From Actinophytocola sp963840275 (GTDB lineage Bacteria; Actinomycetota; Actinomycetes; Mycobacteriales; Pseudonocardiaceae), in contig CAWIYK010000007.1 of assembly GCA_963840275.1 (NCBI GenBank), positions 248,001 through 312,000 on the forward strand: a stretch of 64,000 nucleotides of DNA, written 5' to 3'. The number at the start of each line of letters is the position of its first letter. Positions within the stretch are counted from its first letter, which is position 1. Position numbers and translations under genes: made by a program. Below, piece after piece: positions 19,183 to 27,510 of this stretch. Below the pieces are notes generated by a model, which saw nothing but the letters and a program-made list of their open reading frames with translations, had not been told where the DNA came from and did no database searches.

Positions 19183-20631
19183 ATGGGTGTCGTGCTGATT
19201 GACGAGGAGCAGGGCTACCGGGCGTCGGCCTCACGGGACGCGCGGTTCGACGGGCAGTTCATCCTGGCCGTGCGCACGACCGGCATCTACTGCCGGCCGT
19301 CGTGCCCGGCGATCATGCCGAAGCGCCGCAACGTGGTGTTCTTCGCGACGGCGGCGGCCGCGCAGCAGGCCGGGTTCCGCGCGTGCCGGCGGTGTCTGCC
19401 GGACTCGGTGCCCGGGTCGCCGGAGTGGAACCTGCGTGCCGACCTGGCCGGCCGCGCGATGCGGCTGATCTCCGACGGCGTGGTGGAGCGCGAGGGGGTG
19501 CCGGGGCTCGCGCGCCGCCTCGGCTACTCGGAACGGCACCTCACGCGGGTGCTGACGGCCGAGTTGGGGGCCGGCCCGCTGGCGTTGGCGCGTGCGCACC
19601 GCGCGCACTCGGCGCGGCTGCTGATCGAGACGACCGCGCTGCCGCTGGCCGACGTCGCGTTCGCGGCGGGGTTCGCGAGTGTGCGGCAGTTCAACGACAC
19701 GATCCGCACGGTGTTCGCGACGACGCCGAGCGGGTTGCGGGAGGCGGCGTCGCGCCACGCGGTGCCCACCGCGCCGGGCCGGGTGACGCTGCGGCTGCCC
19801 TACCGCGAGCCGCTCGACGCCGACGGGTTGCTGCACTTCCTTGCCGCGCGGGCGATCCCAGGTGTGGAGTCCGTTGTGGACGGTCGGTACGGCAGGGCGA
19901 TGCGGCTCGCGCACGGCGCCGGCACGGCCTGGCTCACACCGGCGCACGGGCACATCGACTGCACGCTGTCGCTGACCGACATGCGCGACCTCGGCAGCGC
20001 GGTGTCGCGGCTGCGGCGGCTGCTCGACCTCGACGCCGACCCCGGCGCGGTCGCGGAGGTGCTCGGCGCGGACCCGCTGCTGGAGGCGTCCGTGCGGAAG
20101 AATCCCGGCCTGCGGCTGCCGGGCAGTGTCGACGGCGCCGAGATCGTGACCAGGGCGTTGATCGGGCAGCAGATCACGGTGTCCGCCGCGCGCACGGCGC
20201 TGGCCACGCTGACCGCCGCGCTCGGCGAGCCACTGTCCACACCGGACGGTGCGCTGACGCTGCTGTTCCCGACGCCGGCCGCGATCGCGGAGCACGGCGC
20301 GTCCGTGCTCGCCGGCCCGCGCCGCCGGATCGACACGATCCTGACGGTCAACGCCGCGCTGGCCGCCGGTGACCTCGACGTGCACGTCGGCGCCGACCCG
20401 GACGAGCTTTCCCACACGCTGCAACAGTTCTCCGGCGTCGGCCCGTGGACGGCGGGGTACGTGCTGATGCGCGTGCTCGGCGCCCCGGACGTGCTGCTGA
20501 CAGGCGACGTGGCGCTGCGCAAGGGCGCGGCGAACCTGGGCCTGCCGTCGACCCCGGACGCACTGGAAGCCCACGGCAACGCATGGCGCCCGTGGCGCAG
20601 CTACGCCGGCATGCACCTATGGTCCGCCTAA
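19183..20631 (+). CDS. alkA: Ada/AlkA-type DNA-3-methyladenine glycosylase fusion
   Basis: 482-residue alkylation-damage protein. An N-terminal Ada zinc domain with four Cys (GIYCRPSCPA and FRACRRCLPD) is followed by an AraC-type HTH (about 85-180; GLARRLGYSERHLTRVL, LADVAFAAGFASVRQFN), then AlkA N-terminal and helix-hairpin-helix glycosylase domains (ALIGQQITVSAARTAL; GVGPWTAGYVLMRVLG then a catalytic-type Asp in TGDVALRKG). The Ada methyltransferase domain is absent. It should excise alkylated purines and may self-regulate. ATG 19183 is chosen; a GTG at 19192 is close by. It follows the subtilase terminator. Confidence 0.92.
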   Translation: MGVVLIDEEQGYRASASRDARFDGQFILAVRTTGIYCRPSCPAIMPKRRNVVFFATAAAAQQAGFRACRRCLPDSVPGSPEWNLRADLAGRAMRLISDGVVEREGVPGLARRLGYSERHLTRVLTAELGAGPLALARAHRAHSARLLIETTALPLADVAFAAGFASVRQFNDTIRTVFATTPSGLREAASRHAVPTAPGRVTLRLPYREPLDADGLLHFLAARAIPGVESVVDGRYGRAMRLAHGAGTAWLTPAHGHIDCTLSLTDMRDLGSAVSRLRRLLDLDADPGAVAEVLGADPLLEASVRKNPGLRLPGSVDGAEIVTRALIGQQITVSAARTALATLTAALGEPLSTPDGALTLLFPTPAAIAEHGASVLAGPRRRIDTILTVNAALAAGDLDVHVGADPDELSHTLQQFSGVGPWTAGYVLMRVLGAPDVLLTGDVALRKGAANLGLPSTPDALEAHGNAWRPWRSYAGMHLWSA

Positions 20632-20901
20632 CCCGCGAGTCCCCGTTTCAGACCTAGTGAGTCCCCCTTTCAAGCACAGTGAGTCCCCGGTTCGTGCCGC
20701 CTGAACCGCCAGTTCATCGCTCCAGCTCCGCGTGTACAACGCTCAGGCCCCGCGTGTCCGACGCCCATGACCCGCGTGTTCAACACTCGAGCCCCGCGAG
20801 TTGCCCGTTCGCGACCCGTGAGTCGCCGGTTCGTGTCGTGAATGTCGAACTCACCCGTCACGAACGTCGGACACACCGCGCGCGAGCGTTGGACTCGCGG
20901 G
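20632..20901. repeat. Array of about twelve degenerate 22-nt units
   Basis: From the alkA stop to the end of the LacI gene the DNA falls into 22-nt steps, for example units beginning at 20632, 20654, 20676, 20726, 20748, 20770, 20792 and 20814. Most share a core close to CCCGCG(A/T)GT(C/T) followed about 3 nt later by AC(G/A)CTC or GGTTC. One 6-nt phase slip occurs at 20720. The last unit (20880-20901) carries the reverse-complement form (GTTGGACTCGCGGG). The same unit appears at 52255-52297 and 52514-52579. No spacers or Cas genes, so not CRISPR. Confidence 0.8.
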
Positions 20902-20902
20902 G

Positions 20903-21907
20903 TTACAGGCCGCAGCCGCAGGAGTTGCGGTGCATGAACGTCGTCTGCAGGCGGGCCGTCGTCGGCTTACGGGTCGGGTCGGCGATGCGGGCCAGCAGCA
21001 TCCGCACGGCCGTCTGACCCATCTCCACGATCGGCTGCGCGATCGTCGTCACCGGCGGGTCGAGCAGGTCCGCCCACTCGACCTCGTCGTACCCGACCAC
21101 CGCGAGGTCCCGCCCCACCCGCAGCCCCCGCGCGCGGCACTCGTGCAGCACCCCCGACAGCATCGTGTTGTTCCCGGCCACGACCGCGGTCGGCGGGTCC
21201 GGCAGCTCCAGCAGCCTGCCGAGCGCGGCGGCCGCGGGCGGCGCGGCCGACGAACCGGAGGCGACCAGGTCCGGATCCCACGTGAGTCGCGCCCGACCGA
21301 GCCCCAGCCGGTACCCGAGCACCCGCTCGTTGGTCGTCGCGAGCCCCTCGGCGCCGCTGATCATCCCGATCCGCCGGTGCCCGACGTCGGCGAGGTGCTG
21401 CACCAGCCCGGACGTCGCGTAGATGTTCTCCGGACCGACCTGGTCGACGTCCTGCGCGGTCGTCAGCCGGTCCACCAACACGATCGGCAGCCCGACCTGA
21501 CGCAGCTCCGGCAGCACCGTGCCGGCGGCCTTCGACGACGGCGTGAGGATCAGCCCGTCGACCCGCCGCGACCGCAGCGTGCGCACCGCCGCCTGCTCCG
21601 CCTCCGGCTGGTCGTGCGTGTCGGCGAGCACGAGCGTGTAACCGGATCGGGTGATCTCGTGCTCGATCGCGCGGATCAGCTCGGCGAAGTACGGGTTCGC
21701 GACCAGGGAGATCGCCACGCCGAGGGACCGGGTGCCACCGGTGACCAGCGACCGCGCGATAGCGTCTCCCGTGTACCCGGTCCGCTCGACCGCAGCCAGT
21801 ACGCGTGCCTTCGTCTCCGGTGCGACGGACCTGGTGGAGTTGACGACGTGTGACACGGTGGTGATGGAAACGCCGGCCAGCTCGGCGACCTCCTTCATCG
21901 TGACCAC
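20903..21907 (-). CDS. LacI-family transcriptional regulator
   Basis: 334-residue repressor with an N-terminal LacI HTH (MKEVAELAGVSITTVSHVVN) and a periplasmic-binding-protein-like effector domain (TRSLGVAISLVANPYFAELI to the C-terminal NSCGCGL). The GTG at 21907 lies 5 nt after AAGGAG and is preferred to the ATG at 21898, which is 14 nt away. It is transcribed divergently from the sugar ABC operon, with two LacI-type operators between, so it presumably represses that operon and itself until the transported sugar or its phosphate binds. Confidence 0.94.
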   Translation of the reverse strand: MVTMKEVAELAGVSITTVSHVVNSTRSVAPETKARVLAAVERTGYTGDAIARSLVTGGTRSLGVAISLVANPYFAELIRAIEHEITRSGYTLVLADTHDQPEAEQAAVRTLRSRRVDGLILTPSSKAAGTVLPELRQVGLPIVLVDRLTTAQDVDQVGPENIYATSGLVQHLADVGHRRIGMISGAEGLATTNERVLGYRLGLGRARLTWDPDLVASGSSAAPPAAAALGRLLELPDPPTAVVAGNNTMLSGVLHECRARGLRVGRDLAVVGYDEVEWADLLDPPVTTIAQPIVEMGQTAVRMLLARIADPTRKPTTARLQTTFMHRNSCGCGL

Positions 21908-21931
21908 GGCGGCTCCTTGATCGAGGAAGGC

Positions 21932-21955
21932 GCAAGCGTTTGCGCAAACGGTTGC
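21932..21955. promoter_or_regulatory. Two adjacent LacI-type operators
   Basis: GCAAGCGTTTGC (21932-21943) and GCAAACGGTTGC (21944-21955) are adjoining 12-nt near-palindromes with the central CG step characteristic of LacI/GalR operators. Their centres are 12 nt apart. They lie 25-48 nt upstream of the lacI start and 58-81 nt before the binding-protein gene, well placed to control both directions. Confidence 0.8.
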
Positions 21956-22012
21956 GTCACGGTACTTAGCGCAATAACTTCCCCGCAAACCAGCCCCGCC
22001 ACGGAGGTAGTC

Positions 22013-22999
22013 ATGGGACGCCGCGGTCCTGCTCTCCTAGCTGTTCTCACCGTCGCCGCGCTCGCGGTCGGCTGCACCAGCACGAAGTCCGGTTCCGACG
22101 AGTCCACCGGGGACGGCAAGACCAAGATCGGCCTGGTGACCAAGACCGACAGCAACCCCTACTTCGTAGCGCTGCGGGACGCGGCCAAGGCCGAGGCCGA
22201 CAAGAGCGGCGCGGAGCTGGTCGCGCTCGCCGGCAAGTTCGACGGCGACAACGACGGCCAGGTCGCCGCCATCGAGAACCTGGTGCAGCAGGGCGCGAAG
22301 ACGATCCTCGTGACGCCCAACAACTCCACCGGCATCCTCGGCGCCATCAAGAAGGCACGCGACAAGGACGTGCTGGTGATCGCGCTCGACACCGAGACCG
22401 ACCCGCAGGACGCCGTCGACGCCACGATCGCGACCGACAACACCGAGGCGGGCCGACTGCAGGGCCAGTACGTCAAGGCGGCGCTCGCCGGACAGCCGGC
22501 GAAGAGCATCCTCCTCGACGGCACGCCCGGCTCGACCGTCTCCGAGCAGCGGCACAACGGCTACGTCGAGGCCGCCGCGCCGGAGGTCCTCGGCGCCGAG
22601 GCGACCAACGGCGAGCAGAACAAGGCGCAGCAGGCGACGGAGAACCTGTTGCAGCGCGCCACGAACGTGAACTCGATCTACACGCTGAACGAGCCTGCGG
22701 CCCGCGGCGCGTACGTCGCGCTGAAGGCGAAGGGCCTCGCCGGCAAGGTCGTCATCGGCTCGATCGACGGCTCCTGCGACGGCGTCAAGGCCGTGCAGAG
22801 CGGCGAGATCGCGGTGACCGTCATGCAGTTCCCGAAGAAGATGGCCGAGCAGGGCGTCCAGGCCGGCGTCGAGTTCGCGAAGTCCGGCAAGAAGCCGAGC
22901 GGCTTCGTCAAGACCGAGACCGCCGTGATCACCGACAAGCCCCTCACGGGCATCGAGAGCAAGGACACCGCGTGGGGTCTCGAGAACTGCTGGGGCTGA
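22013..22999 (+). CDS. Sugar ABC transporter substrate-binding lipoprotein (FrcB-like)
   Basis: 328-residue lipoprotein with lipobox LAVGC (Cys 21). The mature part is a pentose/hexose-type periplasmic binding protein (LVTKTDSNPYFVALRDAAKA; FDGDNDGQVAAIENL; VIALDTETDPQDAVDATIAT). The DGDNDGQ segment and the gene order resemble FrcB of the rhizobial fructose importer FrcBCAK, which suggests fructose or a similar ketose; this is an inference. The ATG at 22013 follows CGGAGGT. First gene of a five-gene overlapping operon. Confidence 0.9.
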   Translation: MGRRGPALLAVLTVAALAVGCTSTKSGSDESTGDGKTKIGLVTKTDSNPYFVALRDAAKAEADKSGAELVALAGKFDGDNDGQVAAIENLVQQGAKTILVTPNNSTGILGAIKKARDKDVLVIALDTETDPQDAVDATIATDNTEAGRLQGQYVKAALAGQPAKSILLDGTPGSTVSEQRHNGYVEAAAPEVLGAEATNGEQNKAQQATENLLQRATNVNSIYTLNEPAARGAYVALKAKGLAGKVVIGSIDGSCDGVKAVQSGEIAVTVMQFPKKMAEQGVQAGVEFAKSGKKPSGFVKTETAVITDKPLTGIESKDTAWGLENCWG

Positions 23000-23003
23000 G
23001 CGC

Positions 23004-23972
23004 ATGACCACCCGCGTCTCCCCAAGCGAGTTCATCCTGCGCACCCCCGCGGTCGGCCCGGCGCTCGCGCTCGTGGCCGCCGTGGTGGTGTTCGGGTTGA
23101 CCACCGACACGTTCTTCAACGTCGACAACCTGTCGCTGGTCGTCCAGCAGTCGCTGGTGATCGGCACGCTCGCGCTCGGCCAGACACTCGTCATACTCAC
23201 CGCTGGCATCGACCTCGCGAACGCGGCGATCGCGGTGTTCGCGACGCTGCTGATCGCGAAGCTGACGCTCACCGGCACCGCCGGCTCGGTGTCGCTCGTG
23301 GTCGGGATCATCGCGGCGGCCGCGATCGGCGCGGTCACCGGCGGGCTCGTCACCGGGCTGCGGCTGCCGCCGTTCATCGTCACGCTCGGCCTGCTGACGA
23401 TCGTGACCGCGGTCAGCCGGATCTACGCGCAGGGCCAGAGCTTCCCGGTCACCGACGGGACGCTCGGTTGGCTCGGCACCACGCAGTACCTGTTCGGGCA
23501 GGTCGAGGTCACCTACGGCATGGCGGTCATGCTCGCCATGTTCGTCGGCCTCTGGTACGCGCTGACGAAAACGGCGTGGGGCAAGCATGTCTACGCGGTG
23601 GGCAACGACCCGGAGGCCGCGCGGCTGTCCGGCATCCACGTGCGCCGCACGGTCCTGTCGGTGTACCTGGTGGCCGGCCTGATCTACGGCGTCGCCGCGT
23701 GGCAGGCGCTCGGCCGGGTGCCCAACGCCGACCCGAACGCGTTCCAGCTCGGCAACCTCGACTCGATCACCGCGGTCGTCATCGGCGGCACCAGCCTGTT
23801 CGGCGGCCGCGGCAGCGTCCTCGGCACGCTCGTCGGCGCGCTGATCGTGGCGGTCCTGCGGTCCGGGCTGACACAGGCGGGCATCGACAACCTGTACCAG
23901 GACGTGGCGACCGGCGCGCTCGTGATCGCCGCGGTCGCCGTCGACCGGTTCTCCAGGGGGAGGCAGCGATGA
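23004..23972 (+). CDS. Sugar ABC transporter permease (FrcC/RbsC-like)
   Basis: 322-residue membrane permease with about nine or ten hydrophobic segments (VVVFGLTTDTFFNVDNLSLV near the start). The conserved cytoplasmic loop around YAVGNDPEAARLSGIHVRR and the ITAVVIGGTSLFGGRGSVLG segment are diagnostic of the ribose/fructose family. It begins 4 nt after the binding-protein stop and ends overlapping the ATPase start, so the complex is made from one transcript. Confidence 0.93.
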   Translation: MTTRVSPSEFILRTPAVGPALALVAAVVVFGLTTDTFFNVDNLSLVVQQSLVIGTLALGQTLVILTAGIDLANAAIAVFATLLIAKLTLTGTAGSVSLVVGIIAAAAIGAVTGGLVTGLRLPPFIVTLGLLTIVTAVSRIYAQGQSFPVTDGTLGWLGTTQYLFGQVEVTYGMAVMLAMFVGLWYALTKTAWGKHVYAVGNDPEAARLSGIHVRRTVLSVYLVAGLIYGVAAWQALGRVPNADPNAFQLGNLDSITAVVIGGTSLFGGRGSVLGTLVGALIVAVLRSGLTQAGIDNLYQDVATGALVIAAVAVDRFSRGRQR

Positions 23973-24772
23973 GCCCCGTGCTGGAGGCATATGGCCTGGT
24001 CAAGCGGTACGGCCGGGTGACGGCCATGGACGGCGCCGACTTCGAGTTGGAGGCCGGCGAGGTGCTCGCGGTCGTCGGCGACAACGGCGCCGGCAAGTCG
24101 ACGCTCATCAAGGCGCTGTCCGGCGCGGTGATCCCCGACTCCGGGCAGATCCTCGTGGACGGTCAGCTGGTGCGGTTCCACGGTCCGCTCGACGCGCGCC
24201 GGCACGGCATCGAGACCGTGTACCAGGATCTGGCGCTCTCCCCGGCGCTCGACATCGCGACGAACCTGTTCCTCGGCAGGGAACGGCGGCGGCGCGGTCC
24301 GCTCGGGTCGGTGTTCCGGCGCCTCGATGCGAAGGGCATGCGCGCCGACGCACGGCGGGTCCTCGACGAGCTCGGCATCGACGTGAAGTCCATGACCCAG
24401 CTGGTGGAGACGCTGTCCGGCGGGCAGCGGCAGGCCGTCGCGGTCGCGCGTGCGGCGGCGTTCGGGTCGCGGGTGGTGATCATGGACGAGCCGACCGCCG
24501 CGCTCGGTGTGCAGGAGTCCGGCAAGGTGCTCGAGCTGATCGACCGGATCCGGGAGCGGGGCCTGCCGGTCGTGCTGATCAGCCACAACATGCCGCACGT
24601 CTTCGAGATCGCCGACCGCGTCCACGTGCACCGGCTCGGTCGCCGGGTGGCGGTGGTGTCGCCGAAGACGCACTCGATGAACGCGGTGGTCGGGCTGCTC
24701 ACCGGCGCGCTGCGGATGGCGGAGGACGGGTCGATCGAGGAGGTCGGGCTGACCACTGGGCTGGACCGGTGA
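23969..24772 (+). CDS. Sugar ABC transporter ATP-binding protein, single domain (FrcA-like)
   Basis: 267-residue ATPase with Walker A GDNGAGKSTLIKALSG, signature LSGGQRQAVAVARAAAF and Walker B VVIMDEPTAALG. Sugar importers of the ribose type usually have a double-length ATPase near 500 residues; this one has a single nucleotide domain, as in FrcA, so it must act as a homodimer. The ATG overlaps the permease stop by 4 nt, and the stop overlaps the next kinase gene as GTGA. Confidence 0.93.
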   Translation: MSPVLEAYGLVKRYGRVTAMDGADFELEAGEVLAVVGDNGAGKSTLIKALSGAVIPDSGQILVDGQLVRFHGPLDARRHGIETVYQDLALSPALDIATNLFLGRERRRRGPLGSVFRRLDAKGMRADARRVLDELGIDVKSMTQLVETLSGGQRQAVAVARAAAFGSRVVIMDEPTAALGVQESGKVLELIDRIRERGLPVVLISHNMPHVFEIADRVHVHRLGRRVAVVSPKTHSMNAVVGLLTGALRMAEDGSIEEVGLTTGLDR

Positions 24773-25614
24773 GTCTTGTCGTCGCGGTCGGCCTGTGCAC
24801 GGTCGACCTGGTCCAGCGTGTGCCGACGCTGCCGGCGCCGGGCGAGAAGGTGCAGTCCACGTCGGTGGAGGTGGCGGCCGGCGGCCCGGCCACGAACGCG
24901 GCGGTGGCCGTCGCGGCGCTCGGCGGCCGCGCCCGACTGTCCACTGTGCTCGGTGCGCATCCGTTGGCACGACTGGCATCCGCGGATCTGTCGGCGTGCG
25001 GCGTGGAGCTGATGGACGCGTTGCCGGAGCGCGCGGAGCCGCCCGCCGTGAGCGCGGTGTCGGTGCGTGTCGGCGACGGCGAGCGGACCGTGGTGTCCCA
25101 CAACGCGGCCGGGGTGTCCGCGCCGCCGTTGGTGGACCTCGCGGACGCGGACGTGCTGCTGCTCGACGGACACCACCCGTCGCTCGCGCTGCACGCCGCC
25201 CGCGCGGCACGCGAGCGCGGCATCCCGGTGGTGCTGGACGCGGGCAGCTGGAAGCCGGTCCTCGCCGACCTGCTGTCCTATGTGGACGTCTGCGCGTGCT
25301 CGGCGACGTTCACCTCGCCAAGTCCGCTGGACAACCCGGTGGTGATCAGGACGAACGGCCCCGATCCGGTGTGGTGGCGGGCCGGGCCCGCCTCCGGCGA
25401 GGTGCCGGTCCCGTCGGTGACCGCGCGGGACACGGCGGGCGCCGGCGACGTGTGGCACGGCGCGGCGGCGCTGGCGGTCGCGCGGCTCGGCCGGGTGCCG
25501 ACGGCCGAGGACGTGCCGTCGGTGATCGAGTTCGCCAACCGGGCGGCGGCCGTGCGGATCCAGCACGAGGGGGCGAGGGCATGGGTGGAACCGATGCTGG
25601 GCCTGATGCTGTGA
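24769..25614 (+). CDS. PfkB-family carbohydrate kinase
   Basis: 281-residue ribokinase-type sugar kinase, at the short end for the family. The N-terminal glycine-rich motif (VEVAAGGPATNAAVAVAALGG) and C-terminal anion-hole/catalytic motif (RDTAGAGDVWHGAAALAVA) are intact, so it should be active. The GTG overlaps the ATPase stop. It presumably phosphorylates the imported sugar. It is followed directly by a second, unrelated kinase gene, so the pathway may need two phosphorylations or two substrates. Confidence 0.92.
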   Translation: MSLVVAVGLCTVDLVQRVPTLPAPGEKVQSTSVEVAAGGPATNAAVAVAALGGRARLSTVLGAHPLARLASADLSACGVELMDALPERAEPPAVSAVSVRVGDGERTVVSHNAAGVSAPPLVDLADADVLLLDGHHPSLALHAARAARERGIPVVLDAGSWKPVLADLLSYVDVCACSATFTSPSPLDNPVVIRTNGPDPVWWRAGPASGEVPVPSVTARDTAGAGDVWHGAAALAVARLGRVPTAEDVPSVIEFANRAAAVRIQHEGARAWVEPMLGLML

Positions 25615-26219
25615 GGTTCGCCGACCTCGTCGAACGGGTCCGCGCACTGCCCGGCCGGGTGGTGGTGGGCATCTGCGGCGCGCCGGGCGCCGGGAAGTCG
25701 ACGCTCGCGCAGCGCCTCGTCACCGCGCTCGGCGACGAGGCGGTGTACCTCGGCATGGACGGCTACCACCTCGCGCAGGCCGAGCTGGTGCGTCTGGACC
25801 GGGCGGCACGCAAGGGCGCGCCGGACACGTTCGACGCGGCCGGCTACGTCCACCTGCTGCGCCGCATCCGGGACCAGGCCGACGAGACGGTGTACGCGCC
25901 GGAGTTCCGCAGGGAGATCGAGGAGCCGATCGCGGGCGCGGTGCCGATCCACCCGCGACACCGGTACGTCATCACCGAGGGCAACTACCTGCTGCTCGGT
26001 TCGCGGCCGTGGTCGCAGGTCCGCGGCCTGCTCACCGAGGCGTGGTTCCTCGCGCCCGCCGAGTCGCTGCGCCGCGACCGGCTGATCGCGCGGCACCGGG
26101 CGTTCGGCAGGTCCCTCGACGAGGCGCGGGAACGCACCCTCGGCTCCGACGAACGCAACGCGGTGCTGATCAACGCCACCCGACCGTCGGCCGACCTGGT
26201 ACTGCACGCTGTGGATTAG
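25611..26219 (+). CDS. P-loop nucleoside/sugar kinase family protein (FrcK-like)
   Basis: 202-residue P-loop kinase of the uridine-kinase/pantothenate-kinase superfamily: Walker A GICGAPGAGKSTLAQRL, substrate region YLGMDGYHLAQAELVRLDR, and ITEGNYLLLGSRPWSQV. In rhizobia a protein of this type (FrcK) is encoded with the fructose importer. The GTG overlaps the PfkB stop. Its 3' end overlaps the convergent peptidase gene by 50 nt. The true acceptor substrate is unknown. Confidence 0.88.
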   Translation: MRFADLVERVRALPGRVVVGICGAPGAGKSTLAQRLVTALGDEAVYLGMDGYHLAQAELVRLDRAARKGAPDTFDAAGYVHLLRRIRDQADETVYAPEFRREIEEPIAGAVPIHPRHRYVITEGNYLLLGSRPWSQVRGLLTEAWFLAPAESLRRDRLIARHRAFGRSLDEARERTLGSDERNAVLINATRPSADLVLHAVD

Positions 26220-26715
26220 CCGCGCCGGGGTGCGGCAGCCGCGCGGGCGGCCCGTCTGGGTGATGCTCGAAGTGCCACCACTCGTTGTCGTAGGTGCGGT
26301 AGAGCCCGCGGCGCCAGCCGTGCGTCTCCAGCCATTGCGCCCCCTCGTGGGGCCGCACGTCCACGGCGGTGCCCCGGACGTGCGCCGACCGCTCCGGCGG
26401 CAGCACGGTGACCGGCGCGCCGGCGGTCCGCCGCGCCTCCGCGACGTACAGCCGGTGCTGCACCGAGGCGTCCCGGTGCCCGGACGTGAGCCCGATGAGC
26501 TGGCGGTCCTGCCAGAACGCCTCGGTCCTGGCCGCCGTGAACGCCTCGTGGGCGGCCGGTGTGAGCCCGGCGAGGTTCTCGGCGGGGAAGCGGAGGCCGA
26601 GCGCCCACCGGCAGGCGCGCCGCCGGGCGTGGCGTGGCCCGCGCACGAACGCGACGGGCAGGAACAACACGGCCAGGGCCCTGGTGATCGCGGCGAGCAC
26701 CTCGTCTCGGTTCAT
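26170..26715 (-). CDS. M15 family (VanY-like) D-Ala-D-Ala carboxypeptidase
   Basis: 181 residues. A hydrophobic N-terminal stretch (ALAVLFLPVAFV) may anchor it in the membrane. The zinc-peptidase motifs are present: SAHVRGTAVDVRP (first zinc ligands) and the late EWWHFEHH (catalytic and third ligand). It should trim peptidoglycan stem peptides or turnover fragments. It converges on, and overlaps, the FrcK-like gene for 50 nt, and its start faces the next two-component operon. Confidence 0.88.
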   Translation of the reverse strand: MNRDEVLAAITRALAVLFLPVAFVRGPRHARRRACRWALGLRFPAENLAGLTPAAHEAFTAARTEAFWQDRQLIGLTSGHRDASVQHRLYVAEARRTAGAPVTVLPPERSAHVRGTAVDVRPHEGAQWLETHGWRRGLYRTYDNEWWHFEHHPDGPPARLPHPGAANPQRAVPGRPTVGWR

Positions 26716-26835
26716 GCGACCAGGCTCGCCGCCGCATGTCGAAGGAGCGCGACGGTCGTTCGATCGCTCTGTAACAGTTCGCTACGGACGGCCCGTGCGC
26801 GGGCGAAACGGCTCGCGCGCTGCGATCGTGGGGGC

Positions 26836-27510
26836 ATGCCCCGGGTGTTGTTGATCGAGGATGACGAGGCCGTGCGTGATGGTCTGACGCTGGCGTTGAC
26901 CAGGCAGGGCCACGCCGTGGCGGCGTCGGAGACGGGTGAGCAGGGCCTCGCGCGCCTCGCGGCGGCCGACGTGGTGGTGCTGGACCTGATGCTGCCCGGC
27001 ATGGACGGCTTCGAGGTGTGCCGCCGGATCCGGGCGGCCGGCGACCTGCCGATCATCATGCTGACCGCGCGCAGCGACGACATGGACGTGGTGGCCGGGC
27101 TGGAGGCGGGCGCGGACGACTACATCGTGAAGCCGGTCCAGCCGAGGGTGCTCGAAGCCCGGATTCGGGCGGTGCTGCGCAGGTCGGGCGGCGAGGCGCG
27201 GGTCGCGGGCCCGGAACGGCACGGGGACCTGACGCTCGACCGCACCGCACTGGTGGTCACGAAGTCCGGTGCGCCGGTCGGTCTCGCGCCGACGGAGCTG
27301 CGGCTGCTGCTGGAGCTGTCGTCCTCGCCTGGCCAGGTGCTGAGCCGCCAGCAGCTGCTGGAGTCGGTGTGGGAACACGGTTACCTCGGCGACTCCCGCC
27401 TGGTCGACGCGTGCGTGCAGCGGCTGCGGGCGAAGATCGAGAAGGACCCGGCGGCGCCGGTGTACATCCAGACCGTGCGCGGGTTCGGCTACCGGTTCGG
27501 GCCGCTGTGA
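26836..27510 (+). CDS. OmpR-family response regulator (AfsQ1-like)
   Basis: 224-residue regulator: receiver with EDD acid pocket (LLIEDDEAVRDG), phospho-acceptor in VVLDLMLPGMDGFEVCRR and Lys in YIVKPVQPRVLEARIRAVL, then a winged helix ending TVRGFGYRFGPL. The sequence around VKPVQ and the operon order (regulator, kinase, lipoprotein) recall the Streptomyces AfsQ1-AfsQ2 locus. I give no symbol because no sigQ-like gene is adjacent. Its stop overlaps the kinase GTG. Confidence 0.92.
   Translation: MPRVLLIEDDEAVRDGLTLALTRQGHAVAASETGEQGLARLAAADVVVLDLMLPGMDGFEVCRRIRAAGDLPIIMLTARSDDMDVVAGLEAGADDYIVKPVQPRVLEARIRAVLRRSGGEARVAGPERHGDLTLDRTALVVTKSGAPVGLAPTELRLLLELSSSPGQVLSRQQLLESVWEHGYLGDSRLVDACVQRLRAKIEKDPAAPVYIQTVRGFGYRFGPL

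Noticed and set aside
20632..20901. CRISPR array
   Set aside because: Repeats are contiguous 22-nt units without unique spacers, they are degenerate, and no cas genes are present.
26771..26790. AfsQ1-type operator (GTAAC then GCTAC) upstream of the regulator at 26836
   Set aside because: The two halves are 5 nt apart and the second differs from the GTnAC-n6-GTnAC pattern I recall, so a chance match is likely.
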